Below, in pieces: positions 36,177-47,360 of a DNA stretch of 64,000 bases. Source of the stretch: Monodelphis domestica. Taxonomy: Eukaryota; Chordata; Mammalia; Didelphimorphia; Didelphidae. The stretch covers positions 546,339,189-546,403,188 of the forward strand of contig NC_077227.1 of assembly GCF_027887165.1 (NCBI RefSeq). Reading direction: 5' to 3'. Numbering within the stretch: the stretch's first letter is position 1; each line of letters opens with the position of its first letter. The notes under the pieces were generated by a model that saw only the letters and a program-made list of their open reading frames with translations, searched no databases and was not told where the DNA came from. The position numbers and the translations under genes are program-made.

Positions 36177-37589
36177 TCAACTGATTAGTGACTGGGTCCC
36201 ATGCAGATATATATGAACAAGGGAAGGGATTTGGAAGGTAGCTTCATAACTGTTTTAATAGAACTTTATTTAGAAGATACCATTTTCTTCAATTGAAAAG
36301 GTTAGTCTCCACGATTGATTAATCATAGTCAGTTCTTGTGCTCTTTTTATTTAAAAGTAAGAAAATCAAAATATAGTGGACTAAGCACTATGCAGACATA
36401 TGCCAATCATGAAGACTTAAATTCATGTAAACAAATTAAATGAATTGAAAAACTGATGCAATGGGGATCCAGTTTTTAAACTGTGTTTGGACATGCCCTT
36501 TCTTGTGGATTATGCAGAGCATGTACAGGAATCCCCTGCCTGGTTCCAATATATAATGCGGAATTCGGGGGAGCTTGTTCCAGCCTTGACTGAGAAGCTC
36601 TTATTGTGGTAACAAAACCTTTCTACTTTCTGAGGAGCTGGAAGAACTGGTGACTGATTTAATGATTACCTGGCACTGAGTTCAAATACCAAAAGAGTCC
36701 CCTCCAGTCTCTAAGTTTCTTTATCTTCCTGAGAGTGAGGCATAAATACTATGAGTTGCTATATGGGAAAAGATGATTGCTCTATTTCTTACCTTAACTA
36801 CCACATATCCATAAATGTATGTCACTTTTGTTTCTTTTGTATTTATTCTTTCCTGAATATTTTTTCCATTCTCAGGTGAATGAGTACTGCAGAAGGGAAT
36901 GCACAGATGAGCATTAGAGCCTTTCAAAGTCTCACCAGTACTTTTTGTCAAAAAACTGAATGTACTTGAAAGTGACTTACACCAATATCCTTCTGTAAAT
37001 AGACATTGAAAGGAAGTTCTAGGAAGCTGAAAGTCCTAGAAGTCAGTTTTAGGGATGGTGCCTCTTCAAGACAGAGAAGACCATGGAATGCCCTGATACT
37101 CAGACCACTGAAAAGAACTATTGTCCAAGTGGAATTTCATGGCCTTCCCAGGAAGAAAGAAAAGGAATTTCTCAGTGAAAAGTGTAGAGGTATCTTTAAG
37201 CCCTCCTTTCATGTTCTCTACAGTGTCCTTAATTCCCTTTGTACATTAATTTAGAGACTGCATTCAGGTTTTAAAGGGGTTTAAAAGCTTAACAATGGGA
37301 TCCTAGAAGCAAATGGGAATCATTGGAGTTCATGAGTAAAGAAGTAATATAATCCAGTCTATAACTTAAGAAAATCATTTTGGAAACTATGGGAAAAATA
37401 ATCCAGAAGGGGAAAGACTTTTGATAGGGAGAACTATTAGACTATTGTAATACTTTAAGTGAAAAGTCATGAGAACTTTGTTTCAGATAACATGTACCTG
37501 AACTTGTGTAGTGGCCAAGTAAATAGAGAGACTAGGACAAATGCAGAGATGTTGGGGAGGCTGTATATCTTGCCTAATGAATTCCAAGT
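36177..37589. other. Unassigned noncoding DNA
   Basis: A TATA-like atatataatgcgg followed by an attcggggg string near 36550 recalls an LTR promoter but has no partner. The 76- and 82-codon frames (36721-36951 minus, 37006-37254 plus) look like chance. Confidence 0.35.
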
Positions 37590-37835
37590 TATCATTTAAA
37601 TAATAGCTAGTGTTTGCTATGCACTTTAACTTTCATGGCCTATATAAGCACTTTATTTCATTTGATCTTTATAACTACTTGATGAGCTAGGGGCTATAGA
37701 TATCATTACTATTCCTGTTTTACAGATTTATAAACTTAGATGCAGAGAATTGAAATAACTTTTACAAGATTAGCTAGTCTTAGGCAGAATTTTAGCATAG
37801 TTTTCTTGACATCAGATTCCAAGCTCTTTCCATTA
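37590..37835 (-). mobile_element. MIR SINE
   Basis: taatagctagtgtttgctatgcac, tcatttgatctttataactac and tgttttacagatttataaactta. Confidence 0.65.
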
Positions 37836-38839
37836 AAAAACAAAACAAAACCTCTATCTAGTGGAATATCCCAGTATCTAAAATAACCCATTAATGCAGG
37901 AATCAATAATTAATAAATATTTGTTGGATGTTAAAGAAGTGTACCTTATGGATGAGAATCTAGCATGACAGTGTCCTTAAATTGTATCCTTCTCTTAAAG
38001 GTTTTTGTTTCTTAAATGAGACACATGATTGAATGAAAACATTTTTTGCAAGTAAAATAGAAAAGAAACAAATGTTTACAAGGTCAAGCCTATGTAGAAA
38101 AAAAAGATGATACAACAAAGAACATTTTTAATATATTCTGCCATGTGAAAAGAAAACTGGAAGGTCAGTAACATTTTATCAGAACTTTTGAAAAAAATGG
38201 AAGAGGCGGGGCTGGTTGAATAAAGTAGGCAGCCCTTTGGAAAATATTCTATTTATTCTAAAAAGATGACTTCAAGAAGGCTCTGAGTTTCCTCTCTTCT
38301 GGAGTTTATAACTCTCTCTTAGGGAGCTCACTGTTCCCAAGAGCTCAGCCAATTAGAGGCTCCCTTGATTTCTCTTCTTGCCTACCCAGGAGCTGTAACA
38401 CCACCCAACAAGATCGATGAGAGAAGATCCTGGGAAAGGTAATTGATTGATATGTCTCATCTTCCTAGAAATACTTTTACCACAACATGCAGACTCTACT
38501 TGTGTACTGTTCTTCTGTATGTGTGTCCCTGGGCACCCCTGGGTGTACTTCCATGTGTTTCTTCTCCTCATGAGCTTTAACTCTTTCTTTTCCCAAAGTA
38601 TTTATAACTGCCCTTTCTCTGAACAGAGCAGGCCATGTCATTTATTGTTAGGATTTGATTTCTATTTTGAGACATGATGATTTGCTTAGTTGTCTTCAAG
38701 CTAAAATGACTCTAATAAATAGAGGTTGAATTGAATGGTGTGTGGAAAATATACAAACATTTTTATTTGTGATTACAGAATTGCATGAGCAGTGTTGAGT
38801 GCAGTCTGTCCAGGTGCATGGTTACCAGTATATAAATCA
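37836..38839. other. Unassigned noncoding DNA
   Basis: aataaatatttgttggatg near 37912 is a short L2-type tail. Nothing else is clear. Confidence 0.45.
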
Positions 38840-39030
38840 ATATATACTAAGAGATAGGGTTAATTTTGGAGAGATCTGTAGTCAGCAAACCTGAGTTCAA
38901 ATTCGGCTCAAATATTTATTACACTTGCCCTTGGACAAATTGTTTCACTGCTCTTTAGTACTTTCATCATTTGTAAAATGAGAAGACTACTTAATTACTC
39001 AGATGCTCCTCTTAGCTTTAACCTATGATT
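38840..39030 (+). mobile_element. MIR/THER1-type SINE
   Basis: cctgagttcaaattcggctca, acaaattgtttcactgct and catttgtaaaatgagaag. Confidence 0.65.
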
Positions 39031-39454
39031 TCCTATGAACAGATGCTCTGCACATGTGTATATATAGTATATGGATTTATTTAGGTATGTATAAACACAT
39101 ACAAATACTTATACCTCCATATGTGACTTTATCCACAAAGAGCAAATATTCTCACTTTAGGTCTCAGAAGTTGCTTTTCCCCCCTTCAATCAGAACTTTT
39201 AAAATTCAAGAAACTTCTATTAAGTACCTAAAATGTAAAAGCTGATATGCTAAATATTGGGGAGATTAGTCAAAAACCAAAACCATTTCTTGCTTATATT
39301 ATAATGGGGACTGTGGAGGAGTTAAAAATAACCTATAGATATGATTAAATTAAAATAAGTTTTAAAATAAGAAAGTAATTTAGGAGTGAATTGCGGGGAT
39401 CACTAACATGGGATCATGTAACAAGGAACTAAGGAAAGACATCATATAGAAAAC

Positions 39455-39600
39455 AACAGGCAGCTACTTGGCTCAGTGGATTGAGTGACAGGCCTAGAGT
39501 CAAGAAGACTCATCTTTAGAAATTCAAATCTGACCTCAGACATTTAGCTTTGTAACCCTGGGCAAGTCATTTAACCCTGTTTGTCTCTAAAAATAGCACT
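39455..39600 (+). mobile_element. Marsupial tRNA-headed SINE
   Basis: ggcagctacttggctcagtgg, attcaaatctgacctcagac and ccctgggcaagtcatttaacc: the SINE1-type head. Confidence 0.75.
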
Positions 39601-40019
39601 TGAGCCCTAGAGGGTTTAAGATTCCCAGACTAAGATTATGGAAGTGATCATATTCTATTAATGAGACAACTAAGGCAAAGGCATTGGAGGTAGGGGATGG
39701 GAGGCCAACTATGAGGACCCACAATTAGAATAATCTGGCTAAAACATATGATGGGGAATAATGTAATATCAGGCAAGAAATATAGGTTAGCCCAGATTGT
39801 GAAAGGCTAAAATCTCAAATAGGGGGTTGTATTTTTTATTCTGAAACTTCTTGAACAAGAGAGTAATGGTGACAGATACATGGTTTAGAAATGAAAAAAA
39901 AATGGTAGATATGTGATGAGTGGATTACAGACTGGAGAGATTTGTGGTAATCAACAAATACTTGAGTATTAAACAGGTAGGCTCTAAATGGAAGAGGTGT
40001 TAGCTAGATAATAAACAAG

Positions 40020-40320
40020 ACAGCCTCCTCTACTGACCCCAGTAATATCTGTCACTTCTCCACAACATATACACTCTCTTCTGGCCTACTTCCTAGGGAC
40101 TTACACAGTTGAACAGTCTTTCCTACTATTCCTCCCATACAGCATTACATTTTTTTTATAGAGCTATGTACAGACTGTCCCCCACACTGGAATGTTCTTC
40201 ACTTCCAGTCATTGGAATCTCTAGCTGCATTCAAGATTCAGTTCAAATACTACCATTTCAGACATACAGAAATTCCTTTCCTTGAGATTTATTGATATTC
40301 TGTACATGACAAATATCCCT
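40020..40320 (+). mobile_element. L2 LINE fragment
   Basis: cactggaatgttcttcacttcc and attcaagattcagttcaaatactacca are diverged L2 3' landmarks. Confidence 0.55.
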
Positions 40321-40479
40321 CATAGGGTGCACATACATGTGTTTTTTTCTCTGTGTGTGTGACATTTCATACATATAGTAGAAAAGAAAATTTTGTAAGT
40401 GAAATAAAATCCCCTTTGTGTGTATAAATTTACACACACATACACACATATACTCTATCCATAATTATATGTTTGTTTT

Positions 40480-40625
40480 GGGGTGTAGTCATTCCAATAA
40501 TTTTGTGACTCCATTTGGGGTTTTCTTGGCAAATATAGAGAAAGCTTTATCATTCCTTCTCCACTCATTTTATATATGAGGAAACTAAGGCAAATACAGT
40601 TAAGTGACTTGTCCAGGGGATTATA
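40480..40625 (-). mobile_element. Marsupial SINE, reverse
   Basis: tgactccatttggggttttcttggcaaat, tttatatatgaggaaactaaggca and agtgacttgtccagggg. Confidence 0.65.
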
Positions 40626-40664
40626 CATACATACACAAGTTATTTAACTACATATAGTTATATA

Positions 40665-40705
<41 letters not shown>

Positions 40706-40868
40706 TTAAAACTACATATAGCTATAGTAGTATATATAGTATACTTCATATCTATATGTAATATAGTATATTTTATATATACCATATATCATTATAGTGT
40801 ATATATGTATTTGTATTTATGCGTGTATATATATATATATATATGTGTGTGTGTGCATGTGTGTATAT
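40665..40868. repeat. (TG)n/(TA)n simple-repeat cluster
   Basis: TG and TA tracts at 40665-40706 and 40825-40868 joined by AT-rich sequence; similar AT-rich sequence goes on to about 41320. Confidence 0.85.
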
Positions 40869-41754
40869 TTTTTAAACGCTGTCATAGCTTTTAATTATGG
40901 GTACCTGGATATCAACAGGTATGTAAAATCTTACTACAAAAAGTTCTCCCCTTTTATCTTTAAAATCTGTACACACCCAATGCTATATATTCACAGATTC
41001 TTAGAAATATATCGTTTAGGAGGCTATTTTAGGAAGCATGTAGGGTGACTGTGGTTATACTATTAAATCCCATCATTATTAATACTATGCTTTTCATTAT
41101 AGTCATCCATCTGAGGCAAGGAACAGAAATGGTAGGTATTCACTGCACTAGGCTAATATCTCTATATATACAATAAATATATAATTAAGTGTTCATATAT
41201 ATGGTACATATAACATATACTACTATAACTATACTTTATACTAGTAAAACTATACTAATTATAAACATACCCACATATATACAAATATAGATATAGTTAT
41301 ATGGATATATATGTATAGTTAAATGACTTGCTTAGGGTCAAACACAGAGATATTATGTTTTAAGTTTATCCTATAACTTTGAAATTATTCTACTTATCTT
41401 TGCTCATTTCTGGTTTTCTTTCTGTAATTATTTTCTACATTTAAAAGATGCTTTAGTATCCTCTTTTATTTTTTAATTTCCCTATTCCTATACCCTCTGA
41501 ACTACCTATCACCAGCACTCCCTGGGAGAAATGAAAAGGATAGGAAAGGAAAATCATGAAAGGAAAACAAATTCCCACACAGGTTATGTCTGAAAATGTA
41601 TGCTTTATTCAACATTTTAAAACTATCACCTCTTTGTCCAAAGGTGAATGTTTTAGTCCCATGAGACATTGCTGATTCTCCAGCTTCTTGATCTTGCCTT
41701 AAAATTACTTTGCATTAATTTTATATGTACTTATATGGGTAAATGTTATCTTTT

Positions 41755-41880
41755 TTCAACACAGTGTTAGCTCCTTGAGGATGGGGACAATTTCAGTTTG
41801 GTCTTTTCTATCCTCAGGGACTACCATAGTGTCTGAGAAAGAGTAGATAATTATTAAATGTTTATTAATAATTGATTTGA
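41755..41880 (+). mobile_element. L2 3' tail
   Basis: ttagctccttgaggatgggga, tatcctcagggactaccat and attattaaatgtttattaa. A second scrap, ttaagctcccagagaaggac, is at 42022. Confidence 0.65.
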
Positions 41881-42544
41881 TAAGTCATCAATATAAAAAT
41901 TGCAACAATATAAAGTAGTATATAATAAATATTTGACCTCATATTATTCCCTTCTTAACTTTTTCTCTTCCAATTTGCATTATGCTGATCAGTGTCTTTG
42001 TTATATGACTCTGACTATATCTTAAGCTCCCAGAGAAGGACTAGTGTCTGACTCATTAATATATATATATCTGAAGGTCATCATTCCATTTGTTTTCTGT
42101 ATGATCTTGGGCAAGTTATGCTATTTCCCTGGCCATCAGTTTGTATCTGTACAGTATACTTATACAAATATATATATATATATATATTTGTGAAATTAAT
42201 GAATAACTGATAAATAAATAAATAAACCAATAAATATATTGTGTGGTCTAAACAGTTAAGTATACAAGCTCAGAACACTGAGAGATCTTCGTGATCAGAG
42301 TTGGCATGAGAGATTTTATAGAAATTTAAGGGTAAATGTGGCCACCATTTAAGCAATCTGAGAAGAGGAATTAGGGAGTATTGTGGGTAAGAATTTTGGT
42401 TCCTGCAAATGTTCAGAATTAGGAATATGCAAATTCCTATGTCCAGATATTGGAATATGCAAATACATTGGAGGGAAGGAGACTATAATGAGTAGAAATG
42501 TTTGACAAGGGAGAAAAGGGAAAAGAACATAGTGCCTTTAGAGG

Positions 42545-42690
42545 AGCACAGTATGGTCAAAGGAATGCCAGATGTGAGGTTGGGAGAGACTCAGCTATGC
42601 CTCTCACAGAGTGACTGTAGGCAAATCACTTTAGCTCTCTCAGCCTAGTTTTCTTCATATGTAATTCCCTTTAATATTCACAAAGGCTTA
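42545..42690 (+). mobile_element. MIR-type SINE fragment
   Basis: agtgactgtaggcaaatcactttagc and ctcagcctagttttcttcatatg. A related scrap (tgatcttgggcaagtta) lies at 42102. Confidence 0.5.
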
Positions 42691-43294
42691 CCATGAAGCA
42701 TATCTTATATATGTAGCTATTCTGGAAAGGGAGGTAGCAGTAAAAAGATATTAGGGGTACTTAAGGCAGTTGAGTTTATTCAAATGTTAATGGCGTGATA
42801 TTTTAAAGAGGACTGGGAAGTCTAGAAGATGAGTTATTAGAAATGATGACAATAATCTACAGATGAAATTATGGCCTATACTAGGAGGACCAGAGATATC
42901 AAAAAAAGTAAAATATAATGAGCATGTCAGGGATACAAATATCAATTCTAAAACCTGGGACATATACAGTGGTGGCAGTGACAGGGATATAGTCATTTCT
43001 CCTAGACTTGATGGGGAAATAGAATTTTTGAGAGACATCTACATATGAAAAGAACACATATCCAGAAAGGATTTTTAAAATTAAGGGTGTTTGCTAGGGG
43101 CTGATGGCTATGGGAAGCTTTGAAAGGGTCAGTAGGAACCAAAGAGGATACTGACTTTTCCCCACTTGCTTTATATGAAGGATATGAGATAAAGTCTGGC
43201 CAACCTTGGAGAGAATGACAAGATACTTATTGTCTTGGAGAGAAAATCAGTTTCTGTGATTACTAAAAGATTGAATGGATGAAAAAAAGAAGAG

Positions 43295-43480
43295 ATTAAG
43301 ATGACAAGATCATAGGTTTGGAGGTGGAAGGAACTTCAGACATCATCAAGTCCAAACACCTCATTTTACAAATGAGAAAACTAGTTCCAAAAATTTGTAG
43401 TGACATTCATTTCAGATAATGAAACTGACAACCAGAGAGTTATAATAACTTTACACAAAGAATAACAGAGGCTTTTTAGC
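43295..43480 (-). mobile_element. MIR/THER1-type SINE
   Basis: catcatcaagtccaaacacctcattttacaaatgagaaaac, with a worn remainder. Confidence 0.6.
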
Positions 43481-43821
43481 CTAGCTCTTCAAATTTGGTC
43501 TGTGGTGGCATAAATATTACCCTAGTGATTCCTGAATTTTCCCCCTCCCCACCCCACACTCCTTAGACTTGATTTTAATTAAACCTTTTAGACTATGTAT
43601 AATATACTTGAGGAGAAACACTGGTGCCCTGAAGGCTAAAAAGATTAGAAGATGGTTATAGTTTTCTTCTTAGATCAAAGAATTCATATAAAAAATATGA
43701 ACCACAAAAATGTTCCAGTGAGTTATCAAAGAATTTTGCATTGCTGCTTATGCCATAATTAAGTATAAAGGATGTATATGGCAAGAAGGAGCGGGTGGGG
43801 GGAGAAAAATATGACCCTTTA

Positions 43822-43868
43822 AATATTGGTGTTTTTTTTTTCACTTTCAGAATATTCATTGAAGAACA
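43822..43868 (+). other. Splice acceptor and 5' untranslated lead of the repeat-protein exon
   Basis: A run of ten T followed by a cactttcag acceptor ends at 43850, a textbook mammalian 3' splice site. The exon would begin AATATTC at 43851, 18 bases before the ATG of the 1086-codon frame. No upstream exon could be identified in the window. Confidence 0.55.
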
Positions 43869-46800
43869 ATGTTGCCCCACAAAAATTTTAGGAGTCCGGC
43901 ATTGTTGCTTCAGAGTAATTGTCCACATTGCTCATGGAAGGAGAGTGAACAGGCCATGTTACATGTCAATCATACACAGTCAGGCCAACAGAAATTATAC
44001 TCTGAAAGTCATGTCTGTGAATGTTCACATTCAGCTGAGATTCCTGTCCCTCAGGGAAAATCTGGCATATGGCCTCCACTATCAGATCCTGATAAATGTA
44101 CCCTTGAGAGTCTATCCTGTGATGATACCCAACAAACTGAGAAATCCCCACCTCATGGAAAAGTTGCCATCCAACCAATGCTATCAAGTCAAGGGAAATT
44201 CACTAATGAAAGTTCAGGTTACGAAAACTTACAGTCCATTGATTCTACCCTTCCTCATGGAAAAGCTACAATCTGGCCTCCACTGTCAAGCCGGGGAAAA
44301 TTCTGGGAAGACTCATACCAAATGGAGAGTGTCATTCCTCGTGTAAAGGCAACCATTCAACAGATTCCATCAGGCAGAGCAAAATTTACCTCTGAGAATA
44401 CAATCTGGGAAGGCTCACAATCAAATCAAACTACCATCTACCATGGAAAAAGTGGTGTCTACCACCCATCATTTGGCAGAGGGAAATTAATCCGTGAAAG
44501 TCCAGTTTGGGAAGGATCACGACCAAATGGGACTCCTCTCCAACTTGGAAAAATTGGCATCCAGAATACATCTGTAACTAGAGGAAAATTCAGTCGTGAG
44601 AATTCAGCATGGGAAGGCTCACAACCAGCTGAGATTTCCATCTCTCAAAGTAAAGCTACTATTCAGCTCACGCCATCAAATCAGGAGAAATTTACCTATG
44701 AGAACATAGTCTGGGAAGGCACACAAGCACATGATACTTCTCTATCCTGTGGAAAACCCCCTGTCCCGAATCCACCATTGATTCGAGGAAAATTAATCCA
44801 GGAGACTCCTACATGGGAAGCATCAAAACTACCAGAGACTCACTTGTCCCAAGGGAAATCTATTGTGCAGCACCCACCATTAGCTCGAGGAAAACTCAAT
44901 CATGACAATGCAGCATGGGAAGATTCACAACCAGTTAAGACCACCCTGGCTCATAGAAAAGCTGCACTCTGGCCTCCAAAGTCAAACAAAGGGAAATTCT
45001 CTTCTGAGAGACCAGTATGGGAAAGTTCACAATCAACTGAGGTTTTCCATTTGCATGGGAAATCTGTTGTTTGGCCCCCTCCTCCTCTAAGGCGAGGAAA
45101 ATTGACTTGTGAGAATCCAGGGTGGGAAGGGACACAGTCATCTGAGACCTCCATCTCTCATGGAAAGCCCACAGTTCAACCTCCACCATCAGGCAGAGGG
45201 AAATTCACAAATGATAGTCCAGTATGGGAAGATTCACAGTCATCTGAGACTTCCCACTCTCCTGGAAAAACTGTTGTTTGGCCCCCATCATTAGGCCAAG
45301 AGAAATTCAGTGGTGAAAGTTCTGGGTGGGAGGATTCACAAACTGATGAAAACCCCCAATCCACAGGAAAAGTTTCTGTTTGGCCCCCACCATCAGGTCA
45401 AGGGAAATTCAACGGTGAGGATCCACAATGGGAAGATTCACAGCCAGGTGAGATTCCCCAGCCTCCTGGAAAAGTAGCTATCTTGCCTTCAAGCAGAGGA
45501 AAATTTACTTATGAGAATCTAGGCCAAGAAGGCTCACAACCAGCTGAAAATAACCTCTCTCATAAAAAGCCTATTGTCTGGCCTCCACCACCAAACCGAG
45601 AAAAATTCATCTCTGAGAATATAGCTTGTGAAGGTCCAAAACCAGCTGAGACTACATATGGCCAGGGCAAGTCTATCATCTACCCATCATCATCAAGCCA
45701 AAGAAAATTATTGAATGACAATTCCATGTGGGAAGGCTCCCAATCAGGTGAAACTCCCTTTCTTAGAAAAAATGCAAATCATCCCTCACCAGGCCCAGGG
45801 AGATTCACTTGTGACAGTCCAAAGTGGAAAGGTTCACAAAATGCTGGGACTCCCCATCTTTTCAGTAAAAGTGGCACCAGAATCCCACAATTAGGCAGAG
45901 GGAAATTGAGCTTTGAGAAATTTCTATGGCAAGGCTCTCAACCATCTGAAATTCCTCACGCAAAACTTACTGTCAAACGTTCGCCATCCTGTTTAGGGAA
46001 ATTTACTTATGGTAAATCACTTTGGGAAGGTTCCCAACCAGGTGAGACTATCTTAACTCAAAGAAAAGTTAATATCAAGCGCTCACCATCATGTCAAGGG
46101 AAACTTGCTTATGATAAATCAGTTTGGGAAGGTTTAAAACCTGCTGAAGCCCCACTACAGCGTGGAAAAACAACAGTCTGGCCTCCACCACCCAGGCGAG
46201 GGAAATCATCCAGTGAAGTTTCATCATGGAAAGATAAAGAGTCAGCAGAGACTCCCCATTCCTTTGGGAAAATTATCACCAGAGGAAAATTCAACTGTGA
46301 GAGTTCAGGGATAGAAGGTTCACAAAATGCTGAGATTGCCTATGTTCTTGGAAAACCAGTGATCCAGACCCCACAGTCAGGCAAAGTGAAGTTAACTTTT
46401 GATGATCCTGAATGTGAAGGCACAGAACCAGCTGAGACTTCTCTCCCTCACAGCAAAACTACCATCCAACGCAGACAATCTTTTCTTGGGAAATTTACCT
46501 GTGAAAACCAAACATGGGAAGGCACACAATCAGATGAGAATGCCATCCCCAATGGAAAAACTTTAAGCTGGTCCCCACCAGCAGGACAAGGAAAATTCTC
46601 CTTTGACAGTTCAAGCTGTGATGATTCCCAAGTATTTGAAACTACCCACTCTCATGGAAAAGGTCCACTCCATCTCCAACCATTGGGCAAAGGGAAATGC
46701 ATACAGGAGAAACCAGGCTGGGAAGGTTCACAGTCAGCTGAATCCCCTCTTCCCATTGGAAAGTCTGCTGTTCAGCCCAAAACAGGAAGAGAGAAATTCA

Positions 46801-47129
46801 CCTGTGAGAATTCAGTTTGGGAAAACTCTCAGTCAACCAAACTTTCTCACAGAAAAACTCGAGTTCAGCACTCTGCATTGGTTCGAGGAAAATTCCGCAG
46901 TGAAAGTACAATCTGGGAAAGCACACAACCATCTGAGGTGCCTCTGCTTCAGGGAAAATCTGCTGTTTGGCCCCCACAATCATCCCGTATGAAATTCACT
47001 TGTGATAGTCCAGTGTGGGAATGTTCACAAAAAATTGAGAGTTCCCTCCATCGTGGAAAAGTTGCTTGGCAGTCTCCTCCATCAGGCAGAGGGAAATTTG
47101 CTGGTGCACACACATCTTGGGAAGGCTAA
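43869..47129 (+). CDS. Large tandem-repeat protein (1086 aa), family not recognised
   Basis: A single open frame of 1086 codons. After a head of about 40 residues, itself perhaps a decayed unit, the protein is about 31 tandem copies of a unit that is usually 34 residues (102 bp). The pattern is G-K-F/L, x2-3, E/D, x2-3, W-E-G/D-S-Q, about 8 variable residues, G-K, then often V-W-P-P-P and S-G-R/Q. Units diverge strongly, yet Gly-Lys, Trp-Glu and Ser-Gln stay. Shorter units (28-33 residues) and one of 35 differ by whole codons. No signal peptide, membrane segment, zinc-finger pattern or known catalytic motif is visible; the protein is basic, polar and probably disordered. The ATG has A at -3, and an in-frame TGA at 43860 closes the frame upstream, so any earlier coding exon would need another frame. 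It sits 18 bases inside a probable exon. Function unknown; a germ-line or structural repeat protein is possible but unsupported. A repeat-rich noncoding RNA is the main alternative. Confidence 0.72.
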   Translation: MLPHKNFRSPALLLQSNCPHCSWKESEQAMLHVNHTQSGQQKLYSESHVCECSHSAEIPVPQGKSGIWPPLSDPDKCTLESLSCDDTQQTEKSPPHGKVAIQPMLSSQGKFTNESSGYENLQSIDSTLPHGKATIWPPLSSRGKFWEDSYQMESVIPRVKATIQQIPSGRAKFTSENTIWEGSQSNQTTIYHGKSGVYHPSFGRGKLIRESPVWEGSRPNGTPLQLGKIGIQNTSVTRGKFSRENSAWEGSQPAEISISQSKATIQLTPSNQEKFTYENIVWEGTQAHDTSLSCGKPPVPNPPLIRGKLIQETPTWEASKLPETHLSQGKSIVQHPPLARGKLNHDNAAWEDSQPVKTTLAHRKAALWPPKSNKGKFSSERPVWESSQSTEVFHLHGKSVVWPPPPLRRGKLTCENPGWEGTQSSETSISHGKPTVQPPPSGRGKFTNDSPVWEDSQSSETSHSPGKTVVWPPSLGQEKFSGESSGWEDSQTDENPQSTGKVSVWPPPSGQGKFNGEDPQWEDSQPGEIPQPPGKVAILPSSRGKFTYENLGQEGSQPAENNLSHKKPIVWPPPPNREKFISENIACEGPKPAETTYGQGKSIIYPSSSSQRKLLNDNSMWEGSQSGETPFLRKNANHPSPGPGRFTCDSPKWKGSQNAGTPHLFSKSGTRIPQLGRGKLSFEKFLWQGSQPSEIPHAKLTVKRSPSCLGKFTYGKSLWEGSQPGETILTQRKVNIKRSPSCQGKLAYDKSVWEGLKPAEAPLQRGKTTVWPPPPRRGKSSSEVSSWKDKESAETPHSFGKIITRGKFNCESSGIEGSQNAEIAYVLGKPVIQTPQSGKVKLTFDDPECEGTEPAETSLPHSKTTIQRRQSFLGKFTCENQTWEGTQSDENAIPNGKTLSWSPPAGQGKFSFDSSSCDDSQVFETTHSHGKGPLHLQPLGKGKCIQEKPGWEGSQSAESPLPIGKSAVQPKTGREKFTCENSVWENSQSTKLSHRKTRVQHSALVRGKFRSESTIWESTQPSEVPLLQGKSAVWPPQSSRMKFTCDSPVWECSQKIESSLHRGKVAWQSPPSGRGKFAGAHTSWEG

Positions 47130-47260
47130 CAAGCAGCAGAAGCACCTCCATCATTCAGAAGATCAGCCTTCCAGATTACAACATCAAGTAAAGGGAAACT
47201 GTCCATTGAAGGTCAAGTTTGAGAAGGCTTTCCATTTCAAAAACCTTCTAACTGGTACCT
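43989..47260 (+). repeat. Tandem array of about 32 diverged 102-bp units
   Basis: The DNA is a tandem array with period 102 bp; recurring words are ggaaaattc or gggaaattc, tgggaaggctcacaa and tctggcctcca. Neighbouring units around 45970-46140 share the words KRSPSC and WEG and look like a late local duplication. The array passes the stop at 47127-47129 and fades by about 47260. Confidence 0.85.
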
Positions 47261-47360
47261 GGGGACTGTTTGATTCAAGAAAGTTTTCTATGGATGATTT
47301 TTACTACTCACTATTTCTTTTCTCTTGTCCTCCACAAGTAGTGCCAGTTTGGGGATAAAC
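47130..47360 (+). pseudogene. Decayed 3' continuation of the repeat-protein frame
   Basis: In the same frame after the TAA (47127-47129) the unit goes on as QAAEAPPSFRR, then SKGKLSIEGQV, a TGA at 47220-47222, then EGFPFQKP. The TAA sits where most units have TCA (Ser of WEGSQ) and the TGA where most have TGG (Trp). Each is one base from the consensus. The frame probably once ran further and the tail is now 3' untranslated or nonfunctional. Alignment fades after about 47260. Confidence 0.6.

Larger units (their letters stand above)
41341..43294. other. Unassigned DNA between SINE and L2 scraps
   Basis: Apart from the L2 tail (41755) and the SINE (42545), nothing recognised. Confidence 0.45.

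Noticed and set aside
43989-47129. CRISPR-like regular spacing
   Set aside because: The 102-bp periodic unit varies throughout, has no constant repeat with unique spacers, and is an open protein frame in a mammalian genome.
43989-47129. Zinc-finger gene
   Set aside because: The unit is 34 residues, not 28, and there is no paired Cys and His spacing.
43795-47358. Other open frames of 60-183 codons on both strands across the repeat exon
   Set aside because: They are shadows of the main frame caused by the 102-bp period; none keeps a motif from unit to unit as well as the main frame.
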